Positions 22,457 through 31,865 of a stretch of DNA of 64,000 bases are shown piece by piece. How positions within the stretch are numbered: the stretch's first letter is position 1; every line of letters begins with the position of its first letter. Below the pieces are notes generated by a model. The model was not told the origin of the DNA. It saw only the letters and a list, made by a program, of their open reading frames with translations, and searched no databases. The position numbers were made by a program, and so were the translations under genes. The DNA comes from Azolla caroliniana (Eukaryota; Polypodiophyta), in NCBI GenBank assembly GCA_043228905.1, contig JBHGNT010000022.1, positions 11,222,001-11,286,000 of the forward strand, written 5' to 3'.

Positions 22457-24655
22457 ATGGCGTCCTCAAGCAACCAAGCAGGAGAGCTCGAAAGGATGAT
22501 GCTAATCGTCGAGCAAATGATGAGATCTCGGGACAACGACGCGAGCGTGGAGAAGGCTGTCGATCGTGTCGTAGAGCTCGAGGGCCAATTCGATGGAAGG
22601 AACGTTACGAAGTTCCTTGATGCATATAAGAGGGAGATGAATCAAAGGGACGTGTCCGAGGCACGTCAAATTGCAAGCTTCAAGAGAGTTGTCGCCAACA
22701 ACATCCAAAGACGCGTCATCGAGCTTCAAGAAGGAAAGACAACATGGTCCGAGTTTGAGAAAACGATACTAGCGGAGTTCGTGACTGAAGACTCAACGAG
22801 GATGACTCGACATGCCCTGATGAAGTGGATAGAGAAGAAGAATAAGAAGATGAGCGTCTCGAGGGTGTACGACGAATTCGAGCAGATGTTTAGTCGTCTC
22901 CCCAATACGGACCAAGTGTTGCTTGAAGAGGACAAGACTTTGTACTTCTTGAAGGCCGTGGACATAAAGAATAGACGGGAGTTGGGGACTCTTCTCGAAG
23001 ATGATACCCAAGCAAATGGGCTCGTAGCGGACTGGATCGCGGTGAAGCAGGCATGCAATAGGCTCAACAAGCGTCGCCAATGGGTTGATGACACCGACTT
23101 GACGGGACCGACTACCACAGAGAAAGCAAGTCCGCCGAAAGTAGCTGAGCCGCCAAGACAAAGTAACGTGGAAGAAAAGAAGATTGATGACGACATCATT
23201 GAAGAGCTAGCGAAGAAGTTCGAGAAGGTCACTCTAGCCAACATGAATCGTCGGGGCCCTAAAGGAAAAGAACCCTTTAGATGCGTGTGGTGCGATAGCA
23301 TGGACCACATGAGAAGGGATTGTGCGAGCCTTCGAGAGGCGATTCAACAAAATATCGTATACATAGAGGACAACATGATCTGCTCAAGCGAGACTAGAAG
23401 ACCCCTACGGGTGAATTTCGGAAGAGGAGGAATGAAGAGATCTATGGAGGATGCCGATGCGACTCATGTGGATGCGATGCACTATGCTGCGTCGGCCGGA
23501 ATAAGAGTCGGGAAAGACAAGACTGAAGCTGCTAGAGCGGGAGCAAAGTTTTGGACTTCCGTTCTCGAATATGAGAAGAAGGGAAAAATCACATCGAACG
23601 AGGTAGAGCTTGCGGACCGAAGCGTGCAAAGCATAACCGGGTGGTCGGATCCGGTGGACGACAACACCACACTCGCAGAGGTGATGTGCGACAACCACGA
23701 GGTGTTCGTCGAAGAAAAGAGAAAGAGAATAGAAGAGCAAGGGCCATCAAAAAGACAGGAAACAAGGAACGCGAAAAAGAAGGACGATGCGGAGACGAGT
23801 CGACCTTTACAAACGGAGGAACGAGAATCAAGCCGAAAAGGGGAGCCGAGCATACGAGTTGAAGAAACGGTTCGGCCCGTGAAGGTTGGTGTCCAAGACC
23901 CCACTCGGAGGACAAGGACCATACCTACCTATAAGCTAAGGTCGGACATAGAGCAGATGACGGACCTAAAGAAGATTCTCGAAGAACGAGTTCTTGATAG
24001 CCACGTAACTTTGTCCTTGAGGGAATTGCTTGGCATTACGAAGAAGGAGTTCCATGACACGATCGTGGACCTTGTAAAGAGAAAGAGACAACAATCGGAC
24101 GAGGAAGAAGAGAAGCCGCAGAAAGCAAAAACGAATGCCATAACGATGGCAAGAGACGAAATCGATGAAGATATGGTGGACAACCACTACACTCAACCTC
24201 ATTGGGCACGAGTGACAACGGAGACGCCGGTGAAGATCGGGGAGAAGAAAGAGACCGTCGTAGCCTTGATCGACCACGGCTCGGAGATCAACCTCATGTC
24301 AACCGACTTCTACAAAAAGGGAAGATGGCCAATCAATACAAACCACGGATGGAAGATTCACGCGGCAACAAAGTCTACGGAGGACTTGTACGGAGCTTGT
24401 CCCAATGTCAAAGTCACGATCGGGGATGTGGAGATGGATCAACACTTCTTCGTACAAGAATCAGCGTCGCATCCTGTCATCCTAGGGCAACCTTATATCA
24501 CATCATCTCGGATGGAGACCAAAGTGTTCGATAATGGAGCAGCCTTCGCACGAATAAAGAGTCTTGACAACCAAAGATCGGTCCAATTCCTAACAGTGCG
24601 AGCTAATCATGAAAGGAATCGAGATAGTCTCGGAGGCGAATCCTCGGATTTTTAG
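22457..24655 (+). CDS. Element B gag-protease polyprotein
   Basis: 732 aa from the ATG at 22457, which matches the start of element A gag. An upstream in-frame TTG at 22451 is not needed. Order: a helical Ty3-type gag domain (about residues 30-200), a CCHC zinc knuckle (C276, C279, H284, C289 in CVWCDSMDHMRRDC) that binds RNA, a charged linker, then a retropepsin domain. The active-site loop is ALIDHGSEINLMS (D606-H607-G608-S609) and the flap-to-end region is HPVILGQPYITSSRMETKV. Retropepsins normally read D-T-G or D-S-G. The frame ends at TAG 24653-24655. Pol is open in the -1 frame from 24628, so a frameshift is the likely route to Gag-Pol. Confidence 0.9.
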   Translation: MASSSNQAGELERMMLIVEQMMRSRDNDASVEKAVDRVVELEGQFDGRNVTKFLDAYKREMNQRDVSEARQIASFKRVVANNIQRRVIELQEGKTTWSEFEKTILAEFVTEDSTRMTRHALMKWIEKKNKKMSVSRVYDEFEQMFSRLPNTDQVLLEEDKTLYFLKAVDIKNRRELGTLLEDDTQANGLVADWIAVKQACNRLNKRRQWVDDTDLTGPTTTEKASPPKVAEPPRQSNVEEKKIDDDIIEELAKKFEKVTLANMNRRGPKGKEPFRCVWCDSMDHMRRDCASLREAIQQNIVYIEDNMICSSETRRPLRVNFGRGGMKRSMEDADATHVDAMHYAASAGIRVGKDKTEAARAGAKFWTSVLEYEKKGKITSNEVELADRSVQSITGWSDPVDDNTTLAEVMCDNHEVFVEEKRKRIEEQGPSKRQETRNAKKKDDAETSRPLQTEERESSRKGEPSIRVEETVRPVKVGVQDPTRRTRTIPTYKLRSDIEQMTDLKKILEERVLDSHVTLSLRELLGITKKEFHDTIVDLVKRKRQQSDEEEEKPQKAKTNAITMARDEIDEDMVDNHYTQPHWARVTTETPVKIGEKKETVVALIDHGSEINLMSTDFYKKGRWPINTNHGWKIHAATKSTEDLYGACPNVKVTIGDVEMDQHFFVQESASHPVILGQPYITSSRMETKVFDNGAAFARIKSLDNQRSVQFLTVRANHERNRDSLGGESSDF

Positions 24656-27600
24656 AGCGGACTATTGAAGCATGGGGCACAAATAGTCCGAGCAATCACA
24701 AGACCCCACAAGAAAGAAGAGCGCGTGGATTGCAAGGAGAAGCAACATGTGTCACACCTAGTGGCGCATGTATACTAGTACTACCCGACAAGAAGCACAA
24801 GCACCAGATACAAGAATTCGAGAAGATACTGAAAGAAGAGAACATAATAGAAGAAGAGGAGTTCGTGACTCATATTATGGAAGAAGCCTCATTTAACGAC
24901 ACCATCGGCGGAATCGAGGACGTCGTGGACTTGAGCTATCTTCACAACCAATGCGTGATTTCGGTTAACTCCGTCAACATGTACGCTATCATCGATGAAT
25001 ACCGTCGTGGCATCTCGATGAAGGAAGCTGACATCAACACGAAATATAAAACGGTTGATAAGAAGATCAAGCCAGTTGCGGTTCCGCTACCGGAAGATAG
25101 CTGGCAAAAGATGAAGGAAGTCGCAAACGATCCAAGCTTAAGAGATCCGAAGAAGATAGGTCATGACTTCACCAAAGAGACGAAGGGGAAGCTACGAGTT
25201 GGAAAGGAGGATTTCCTTCTCCCTGAAGAGGAGCGAATGTTTCGCGATATGCTTGAGAGACATGGGAAGGCTTTCGCATTCTTCCCACGAGAAATCGGAT
25301 GCGCCGACCCAAAGGTTATAGAGCCAATGGTGATCTTCACGGTGCCTCATGTGCCTTGGAATTTGAAACCGATACCGGTTCCGAGAGCACACCTTCCGGA
25401 GCTGATCGAGCTCTTAAAGGAGAAGGTGAGTATGGGAATTCTAGAACCGTCGAATGCTCCTTATTCCAATAGGTGTTTCACGGTGCCGAAGAAGAATGGA
25501 TCATTGCGATTCATCCAAGATCTTCAACCCGTCAACAAGGTGACAATTCGAAATGCCGGAATCGGTCCGAGCGTGGACGAATTTGCCGAAGCGTTTGCGG
25601 GCCGGTCCATCTACTCCATTGGCGATCTCTACTCCGGATATGACCAATTCCAATTGGCAATCGACAGTCGGGACATTACAACCATGAGGACTCCGATCGG
25701 GCTTGTGCGGATGTGTACCTTACCCCAAGGCGCAACGAACTCGGTGGCTCATATGGTGAATGCCATGAATAAAGTCTTGAAGGATTGCATTCCGGACATC
25801 ATGATGCCATTCTTGGATGATATTCCGATAAAAGGATGTTCGGATGAGGAGAAAGATGAATCGAAAGATAAGGAAGGTTGTAGAAAGTTCGTTGCGGATC
25901 ATATGAAAGATTGCGAGAAGGTGCTTCAAAGGCTCGAAGATGCGAATTTGACATTTTCGGGAGAAAAATCCGCATTCGGGCAACCGGAGATCTTGGTGGT
26001 AGGTCACTTGTGTGGAGCATACGGCCGGAAGCCCTCGCCATCCAAAGTGAATGCAATCCAAGACATGAAAGAAGAATGCGAAAACCAAACGGAGGTTCGA
26101 AGGTTCCTTGGAGCGTGCGCGTTTTATCATATATGGATTCCTCACTACGCTCATGTCGCCGAACCGTTATATGGACTACTAAAGAAAAGAATAAAGTTCG
26201 AATGGCGAGACGAGCACACAGAGGCGATGCGAAGATTAAAGAAACTGCTTCTTGAAGCTCCGGCACTAAGGAAGGCCGACTATGCCGAAGGGAAACCAAT
26301 TTATGTGACCGTAGATACGAGCCCAACCGGAATCGGGTGGGTCATCAATCAAGAAGGTGAAGATAATGCGCGATATGCCGTCCGGTTCGGAGCAAAGGTT
26401 CTCAGCGAACGGCAACAAAGATATGCCCAAGTCAAGCGGGAACTTTGGGGTATTGTGTCGGCAGTGAAGACGGACAAAGATTACTTGATCGGATCAGAAG
26501 TGATAATAGAGACAGATTGTCTCCCAATTCTCGGAATGGTCTCGGGATGTGCGACCCCAAATCTTGCTATGCTAAGGTGGATTGCCTACATCAAGTCTTT
26601 AAACCCAGAGATCCGTCACATCGCAGGGAAGAAGAACGCCATGGCTGACATGCTGTCGAGGGCAAGATTTTCAAATGGAAGTAACATGGTTTCGGAAGAT
26701 GAAGATGTCGCCCTCAACTTCTTCAAGATGGCTCGATTGTCGGCGGAAGACCAGGACACGCAAACCCTCCACGCCTTCAACGAGAACGAGTACGAAAGAG
26801 AATGGTTACTCATCGGTAGATTCCTAAGAACATTGACGACAGATGCTTCGTTGACAAAGGAGGAGGCCCTACGAATCCGAAAGAAAGCGTACCGATACTT
26901 CTTGAAGGGAGGATTCCTTTGGCGACATCCAAAAAGAAGGACAGGAATACCACGTCGAGTGGTGGTAAAGAAAGAAGAGCAAGAGACGCTGATGACCGAA
27001 TTCCACGAGAGTGCTTGGGCAGGTCATAGAGGAACATGGGCGACGTTCGAAAAGTTGAAGGAGAAGTACTGGTGGCCAAGCATGTACAAAGATGTGCTCC
27101 ATTTCGTGTCCACATGTGAAACTTGCCAAGTATATTCAAATATACGTCATCGTGATGAGTTAAAGCCGACATACCCACTCACCATTCACTTCAAATGGAT
27201 GGTGGATCTGGTCTCGATGCCAATGGGAGTGGGACAAATGAAGTACTTAGCGCTCGCAAGGGAAGACTTGACAAATCAAGTGGAAGGACGAGCCTTGACA
27301 AATAAGACGACTTCAGCCGTTTGTAAATTTTTACTTGAAGATGTTGTTTGCCAATATGGATGTGTAGGGAAGATAGTGGCCGACCGAGGGGAGTTGGAAG
27401 CGCACGAAGCGACGGAGCTCTTCGAAAGACTAGGCGTGAAGCTCTCCCTCACGACTGCCTACAATCCGGAAGCAAATGGGAAGATCGAGCGAGGGCATGG
27501 ACCTATCGTTAAAGCCATCGTACGGGCATGCAACGGTCGAGTCGGGAATTGGCCACGACTATTACCCTATGCCTTGTGGGCCGATAGAACGACACATAGC

Positions 27601-28140
27601 TCGGTAACAGGGTATATGCCGACGGAGCTTATGTATGGACAAAAGCCGATTATACCCATCGAAAGGACGATCGCCTCATGGGTAGCGATACCGTGGGAGA
27701 ACGAGATGAGCCGAGAAGAGTTATTAGCGGCGCGGATAAGGCAACTTGAAAGAAGACCTGAAGATTTAAAAAAAGCGCGAAAGATGATGAAGGCAGCCCG
27801 AGTAAAGAACAAAGTTCGGTTCGACAACACGCATCGACTTCGTCCCAAGAAGATTGAAGAAGGGGATTGGGTTTTGGTCTACGACAGCACCCTTGACAAT
27901 CAACATAGTACAACAAGGAAGTTCGCAAGAAGATGGTTCGGGCCGTATGTGGTGACAAGTGCCAACGATAATGCCACATACCACCTTGCGGAACTAGACG
28001 GATCAAGGTTGGCCGTACCCATTGCGGGAAAAAGAGTAAAGCTTTTCAAGAAAAGACAAGACAAGGATCCTGACCTCGATTACCTCGACGATGAACATAA
28101 TAGGCCGGATGAAAATGAAGACGTGGAGGAATCTAATTGA
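24628..28140 (+). CDS. Element B pol: RT, RNase H, integrase
   Basis: The frame is open from 24628 (after a TAG at 24625) to the stop at 28138-28140. The first convincing conserved part lies after 25190. Residues are counted from the TTG codon at 24730. RT runs from SNAPYSNRCFTVPKKNG to the catalytic FLDDI (D363, D364). RNase H has YVTVDTSPTGIGWV, REL, IIETDC and the ADMLSR aspartate. Integrase has HHCC zinc residues from HESAWAGHRG to CETCQ (C796, C799), then catalytic D826 (WMVDLV), D885 (VADRGE) and E920 (NGKIERG), a D-D-34-E spacing. The C-terminal region GDWVLVYDSTLDNQH is the integrase barrel. No ATG precedes the RT, so expression depends on gag. Confidence 0.9.
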   Translation, partial: SRRRILGFLERTIEAWGTNSPSNHKTPQERRARGLQGEATCVTPSGACILVLPDKKHKHQIQEFEKILKEENIIEEEEFVTHIMEEASFNDTIGGIEDVVDLSYLHNQCVISVNSVNMYAIIDEYRRGISMKEADINTKYKTVDKKIKPVAVPLPEDSWQKMKEVANDPSLRDPKKIGHDFTKETKGKLRVGKEDFLLPEEERMFRDMLERHGKAFAFFPREIGCADPKVIEPMVIFTVPHVPWNLKPIPVPRAHLPELIELLKEKVSMGILEPSNAPYSNRCFTVPKKNGSLRFIQDLQPVNKVTIRNAGIGPSVDEFAEAFAGRSIYSIGDLYSGYDQFQLAIDSRDITTMRTPIGLVRMCTLPQGATNSVAHMVNAMNKVLKDCIPDIMMPFLDDIPIKGCSDEEKDESKDKEGCRKFVADHMKDCEKVLQRLEDANLTFSGEKSAFGQPEILVVGHLCGAYGRKPSPSKVNAIQDMKEECENQTEVRRFLGACAFYHIWIPHYAHVAEPLYGLLKKRIKFEWRDEHTEAMRRLKKLLLEAPALRKADYAEGKPIYVTVDTSPTGIGWVINQEGEDNARYAVRFGAKVLSERQQRYAQVKRELWGIVSAVKTDKDYLIGSEVIIETDCLPILGMVSGCATPNLAMLRWIAYIKSLNPEIRHIAGKKNAMADMLSRARFSNGSNMVSEDEDVALNFFKMARLSAEDQDTQTLHAFNENEYEREWLLIGRFLRTLTTDASLTKEEALRIRKKAYRYFLKGGFLWRHPKRRTGIPRRVVVKKEEQETLMTEFHESAWAGHRGTWATFEKLKEKYWWPSMYKDVLHFVSTCETCQVYSNIRHRDELKPTYPLTIHFKWMVDLVSMPMGVGQMKYLALAREDLTNQVEGRALTNKTTSAVCKFLLEDVVCQYGCVGKIVADRGELEAHEATELFERLGVKLSLTTAYNPEANGKIERGHGPIVKAIVRACNGRVGNWPRLLPYALWADRTTHSSVTGYMPTELMYGQKPIIPIERTIASWVAIPWENEMSREELLAARIRQLERRPEDLKKARKMMKAARVKNKVRFDNTHRLRPKKIEEGDWVLVYDSTLDNQHSTTRKFARRWFGPYVVTSANDNATYHLAELDGSRLAVPIAGKRVKLFKKRQDKDPDLDYLDDEHNRPDENEDVEESN

Positions 28141-28198
28141 TCATCGTAGCCGAAATCTCACTTCTTCTCTTCTTGGCACGTACCGGAGGACGTGTGGT

Positions 28199-28212
28199 TT
28201 GGTGGGGGTGGA
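28199..28212 (+). promoter_or_regulatory. Polypurine tract of element B
   Basis: Purine-rich ttggtgggggtgga directly abuts the 3' LTR at 28213. It primes plus-strand synthesis in LTR elements. Confidence 0.75.
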
Positions 28213-29234
28213 TGTCGTGAAGATTTTCGGCAATAGTGTGAAAATCCCATAAAACGTACAAAATCGAGTATGAATCATGTAATACAATAATTGTGAAGAT
28301 AACATTTTTAATATCTAAGTACAAAATGATGGAGGTTTCGAATGCACTTTATTACACGAGAAATGGACAACTAAATGTCAAGATATGAGGGTATAAAGTT
28401 TGTGAAAAGAAAAGAGAAAATTGTGAGATATCCCATATAGGCACGACAAATACGGCTCTTATCATATATAAGGTGGAGCAAAAGATATTATTTTTGTGTC
28501 TATGTGTGGAGCATAGAGAGTTCAAGGTAACTTGAACTTAGAGTGGAGGTGGCTAGCTACTCGAAAAGGGTTTTGGCCAACCAAAACCGGACCGGCGATG
28601 GAGCCGGTGATCCGACGGCATCCGACGGCGGCATGCGGCACCGGTATCTGGCGTCGGTGTCGGTATCCGGCGTCGGCATCGGCATCCGCCGGCGGCGTCG
28701 GCATCCGGCGAACCGGCGACTAGATAAAATAAATATATAAAAATATATACATATTTACATATACAAGGAGGGCAAGTATGGATTCGAACCTTGCACCTCC
28801 AAGTTAAGAGTCAAATGGCTTACCATTAAGCCATAGTATTTAGTTGAAATTATATTTCTATCATTGTACTTTTACATGTAAATTCTCATCCATGAGTGCT
28901 AAAATGAGTGACATGGTTAGCATGCACCACATGTAATACTTAAGCGCCAAATGGCAAACATGCAATTTATGCATGTCTTGTACCCTCACATGCATCATAT
29001 GCATGAGAGCATCTATAAAAGAGGGAAGGGGGAGGAGAAAAACACAGTTTTTTTTTATGAAAATTAAGAAGAAGAAATTCGTTATCAAATCAATCGTGTA
29101 ATCTCATCTTCTCTCTTTCCCAATCTATCTTAAGTACTTTCTCGCCAAAGCTTGCATCGACTCTAAATCCTTCCGGTCCAGAACCCCGGCGGTTCCGCCT
29201 CACGATCCGCGCGTAGTGACGGATCTTCACGACA
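28213..29234 (+). repeat. 3' LTR of element B
   Basis: 1022 bp, near identical to the 5' LTR except for a longer GC-rich repeat block (28605-28720), an extra atatttacat-type insertion and about eight substitutions. The antisense tRNA-like cassette is at about 28777-28835. Confidence 0.95.
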
Positions 29235-29386
29235 ACGTTTTTGTGAAGGATGAAGTGTTGTCGGACTGGAACCGAGCGCTTCTCCTCTCCTCTATCGTCT
29301 CCTTAATCGTTCTGTGCAGGTTTCGGGAGGTTGACTCTGCTCCACGGGACGCCCGAGTGCTCCCGGCAGAGCCTCCATCTCGCGTC

Positions 29387-29468
<82 letters not shown>

Positions 29469-29711
29469 AGGCGTCGGAGCCCATCACTCGCCGGCTTGCC
29501 GGTTGTAACACCTTGATTTATATATACATAAACATTCATTCTGTCTCCATCTCGTGTTCTATAGCTGGTTGCAATTCCTGTGATTCTGTGGGTCCATGCG
29601 CGTGTGAATTACATCGTTATTTTCCTTCCCTTCCCCTCATATGGTTATTTCTCGGTCCGAGGCCCCGGTGGTCCCGCCTCGTTCTCCACGCACGCGCGTA
29701 ACAACGCGACA
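29235..29711 (+). repeat. 3' LTR of element A, right part
   Basis: Aligns with 17020-17432. It ends aacgcgaca, then LINE sequence resumes. The (GT)n tract here (about 29391-29465) is far longer than in the 5' LTR. Confidence 0.9.
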
Positions 29712-31865
29712 ACGAGATTTGGAGTTGGGGAAGGTCTTACTCCTACTTGGTGTCCAGACGTTGGATTTCGTTTGGTACCAAAAGGCTTTCCAGTGAGATA
29801 TTTAGGGTGTCAAGTGGGAATTAATCTTCCCCCAGAAGCTCATATTCAACCGTTATTGGTTTCTTTGAGGAAAATATTAATCTTTTGGAGTTCTAAGAGT
29901 TTATCACTGGCGGGGAGGCTAGTTATTTCTAATCAAGTATTACTCGCCTCAATGTGGTATATTATGTCCTCTTGGGTATTCTCCAGATCTTTGTTGTGAA
30001 AGTTACAACGGTTGATTAGAAATTTCTTATGGGGTTCTACTGATTTTAAGAATGTTAGGCCGAAGCTAGCTTGGAAAACTATTATAGCACCGACCTCTCA
30101 AGGGGTTTTAGGTTTGGTAGATCCTCCTATGCAATGTAAGGCACTATTGGCAACATTTATAGTGTGAGGTTTACTACCAGGAAATGAACCGTGGAAGATG
30201 CTCCTTCAGTTAAGAATGTAAGAGGTCTTCCTAAAAACTGGAGGTGAATGGACAAGGTCTCTTCGATGGTGTGGTTTATTCCTAACTTTGATTCGCATAA
30301 TATAGTATTTTAGAATAATAGGTTCTTTGCTGCGATAAAGCGAGCTTGGTGGTCACTAAAAGATAATTTGCAACAAGTCTGGCCCACTTCGATGGATGAA
30401 TTGTTACATCAACCCTTGGTTTGGAATCCTTTATTTCTAGGTGATGAAGGATCTATGTTAGGGAGGAGAGTGAGAATAAATTGGGCTCAAGTGGATTCAT
30501 CTTTTGCCTCATCTCTTAGTAAGTGGCAACTCTTTATTCACAATCCTACTGATATTATGCAACAAGAATATAGAGGAATAAGAGGGAGAAAGATGATTGT
30601 TGATGAGTTAAGGAAATTGCAACTACCCTTGATGGATAACATAAATTCTAATTGTCATAAGTGGGTGGGATTATTTTCAAATTTTCAAATTTTACTTGGA
30701 GTCCGTGAACTTAGAGATAAGGATTCTTTCTTGAGTTATGATGTTTTACAAGATGGACGATTAGTGTTGATCTCCCTAGAAGATGAATGTCTCGTTGAGG
30801 CTACAATAAAACCCATTGGAATTCTAGCCAAGGTAGATAAGATTTAGATCCTAGACCCTAATCCTAATGTTGTTCATCCATGGTGGGATCTATGGGTAAT
30901 GGGCAAAAAACCATTATGTGCATTGGAATGGGATCCAGGGGAATGGAAGTGGTTACCTACATCATATTTTGGGGAGGATGTTAGGCTGAAGCCATTTTTT
31001 CAATATTCTATTCGGTTGGGAAGGGAGATGTTACGACGTAGGATACCTCATTAACCGACAACTACAACATGGTTGAGTTATAATGTTGATTCTACGCATA
31101 TGACAACATTTTGGAAATGGCTATGGGCTATGCAAATTCCAAAGAAGATTATTTTATTTACATGGTTGATTGTTCATTATGCGGTTCCTGTTAGAGTTTG
31201 GATGCATTGTAAGGATGTAGATAAGATGTGTGATTTTTGTGGATTAGAGATGGAGTCTATTCATCACCTATTCTGGTCATGTATGGCGGCTACATTGTTT
31301 TGGAAAAGGATATTACGTTTATTGCATGAGGTATATGGATCTAGAGTATATAAATGGGGAGCAGTGATGCAGGCTGCTGTTAAGGGTAAGGTACAAAAAG
31401 GTTACCTTTGCATTACATACAAGAGGTTGATATGTTGAGGAAGTGTTGTCGTGTATGCATAGTAACTCAGTACAAAATGGGGAGGTTTGTGAGACTATTA
31501 GTTCCATAACATTGTGGGTTTTGTGGATTAGTAGATGTCGAAGGATATTTCAGCAAATTCAATGGAATGTTGTGGATGTAGTCAAAGAGATTTGGTTGAC
31601 CTTGGTGCATACACTAAAAGGAGAGTATGACGCTATCAAGGGTGATTCAGATGTAGTCCTTTGAAAGAAAGAGGTTTTTAAGAAGACATGGGAAAGGATG
31701 AATGTGTTTTACATGGTTAATTGTTGTATACATTGGAGGTATCAGCCACCTCTCTGGGTATTTCCTCCACCGATATGAGACATGGGGATATGTTAATTGT
31801 TATTGGTATTGTCTTAGGAGTTATGTATGTCAATGGTAGTCTATGAGTAGTTGAAAAGAAAGAAA
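29712..31865 (+). pseudogene. LINE, 3' piece (RT C-terminal and zf-RVT), continuation of 16262-16757
   Basis: Continues the RT of the piece at 16262-16757: RFGVGEGLTPTWCPDVGF, VRYLGCQVGINL, LSLAGRLVISNQVLLASMWY. It is broken by frameshifts and stops. Next come HKWVGLFSNFQILLGV (30655-30705) and the zf-RVT domain (31100-31330; FWKWLWAMQIPKKIILFTWL, then CDFCGLEMESIHHLFWSC with a Cys-Cys-His-Cys pattern). The end, EIWLTLVHTLKGEYDAIKGD, matches copies 1-4. The 3' end is probably the A-rich stretch at 31848-31865. zf-RVT is a zinc-binding domain found at the C-terminus of plant LINE polyproteins. Confidence 0.85.

Larger units (their letters stand above)
21397..29234 (+). mobile_element. Ty3/gypsy element B, full length and apparently intact
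   Basis: 7838 bp with LTRs at 21397-22389 and 28213-29234, a primer binding site, gag-protease ORF, pol ORF and polypurine tract. The outer ends form a perfect 12-bp inverted repeat (tgtcgtgaagat / atcttcacgaca). The two LTRs differ by few substitutions outside one GC-rich hypervariable stretch, so the insertion is recent. It is inserted in the 3' LTR of element A, with gcgt on the left and acgt on the right as an imperfect 4-bp duplication. Domain order RT-RNase H-INT is that of Ty3/gypsy. I see no chromodomain at the C-terminus. Confidence 0.95.
16758..29711 (+). mobile_element. Ty3/gypsy element A (decayed, internally deleted), host of nested element B
   Basis: 5' LTR 16758-17432, a gag-protease relic, a pol relic that stops inside the integrase N-terminal domain, then a 3' LTR in two parts (21349-21396 and 29235-29711) separated by element B. 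LTR ends are TGTCG...CGACA. Flanking LINE sequence reads gcgg on the left and acgag on the right, an imperfect target duplication. It is markedly GC-richer than the A-T rich host DNA. Same lineage as B at the protein level, but clearly diverged. Confidence 0.9.

Noticed and set aside
29216-29701. 161-codon open frame with a Cys-Val run
   Set aside because: LTR sequence of elements A and B with a (GT)n; no gene.
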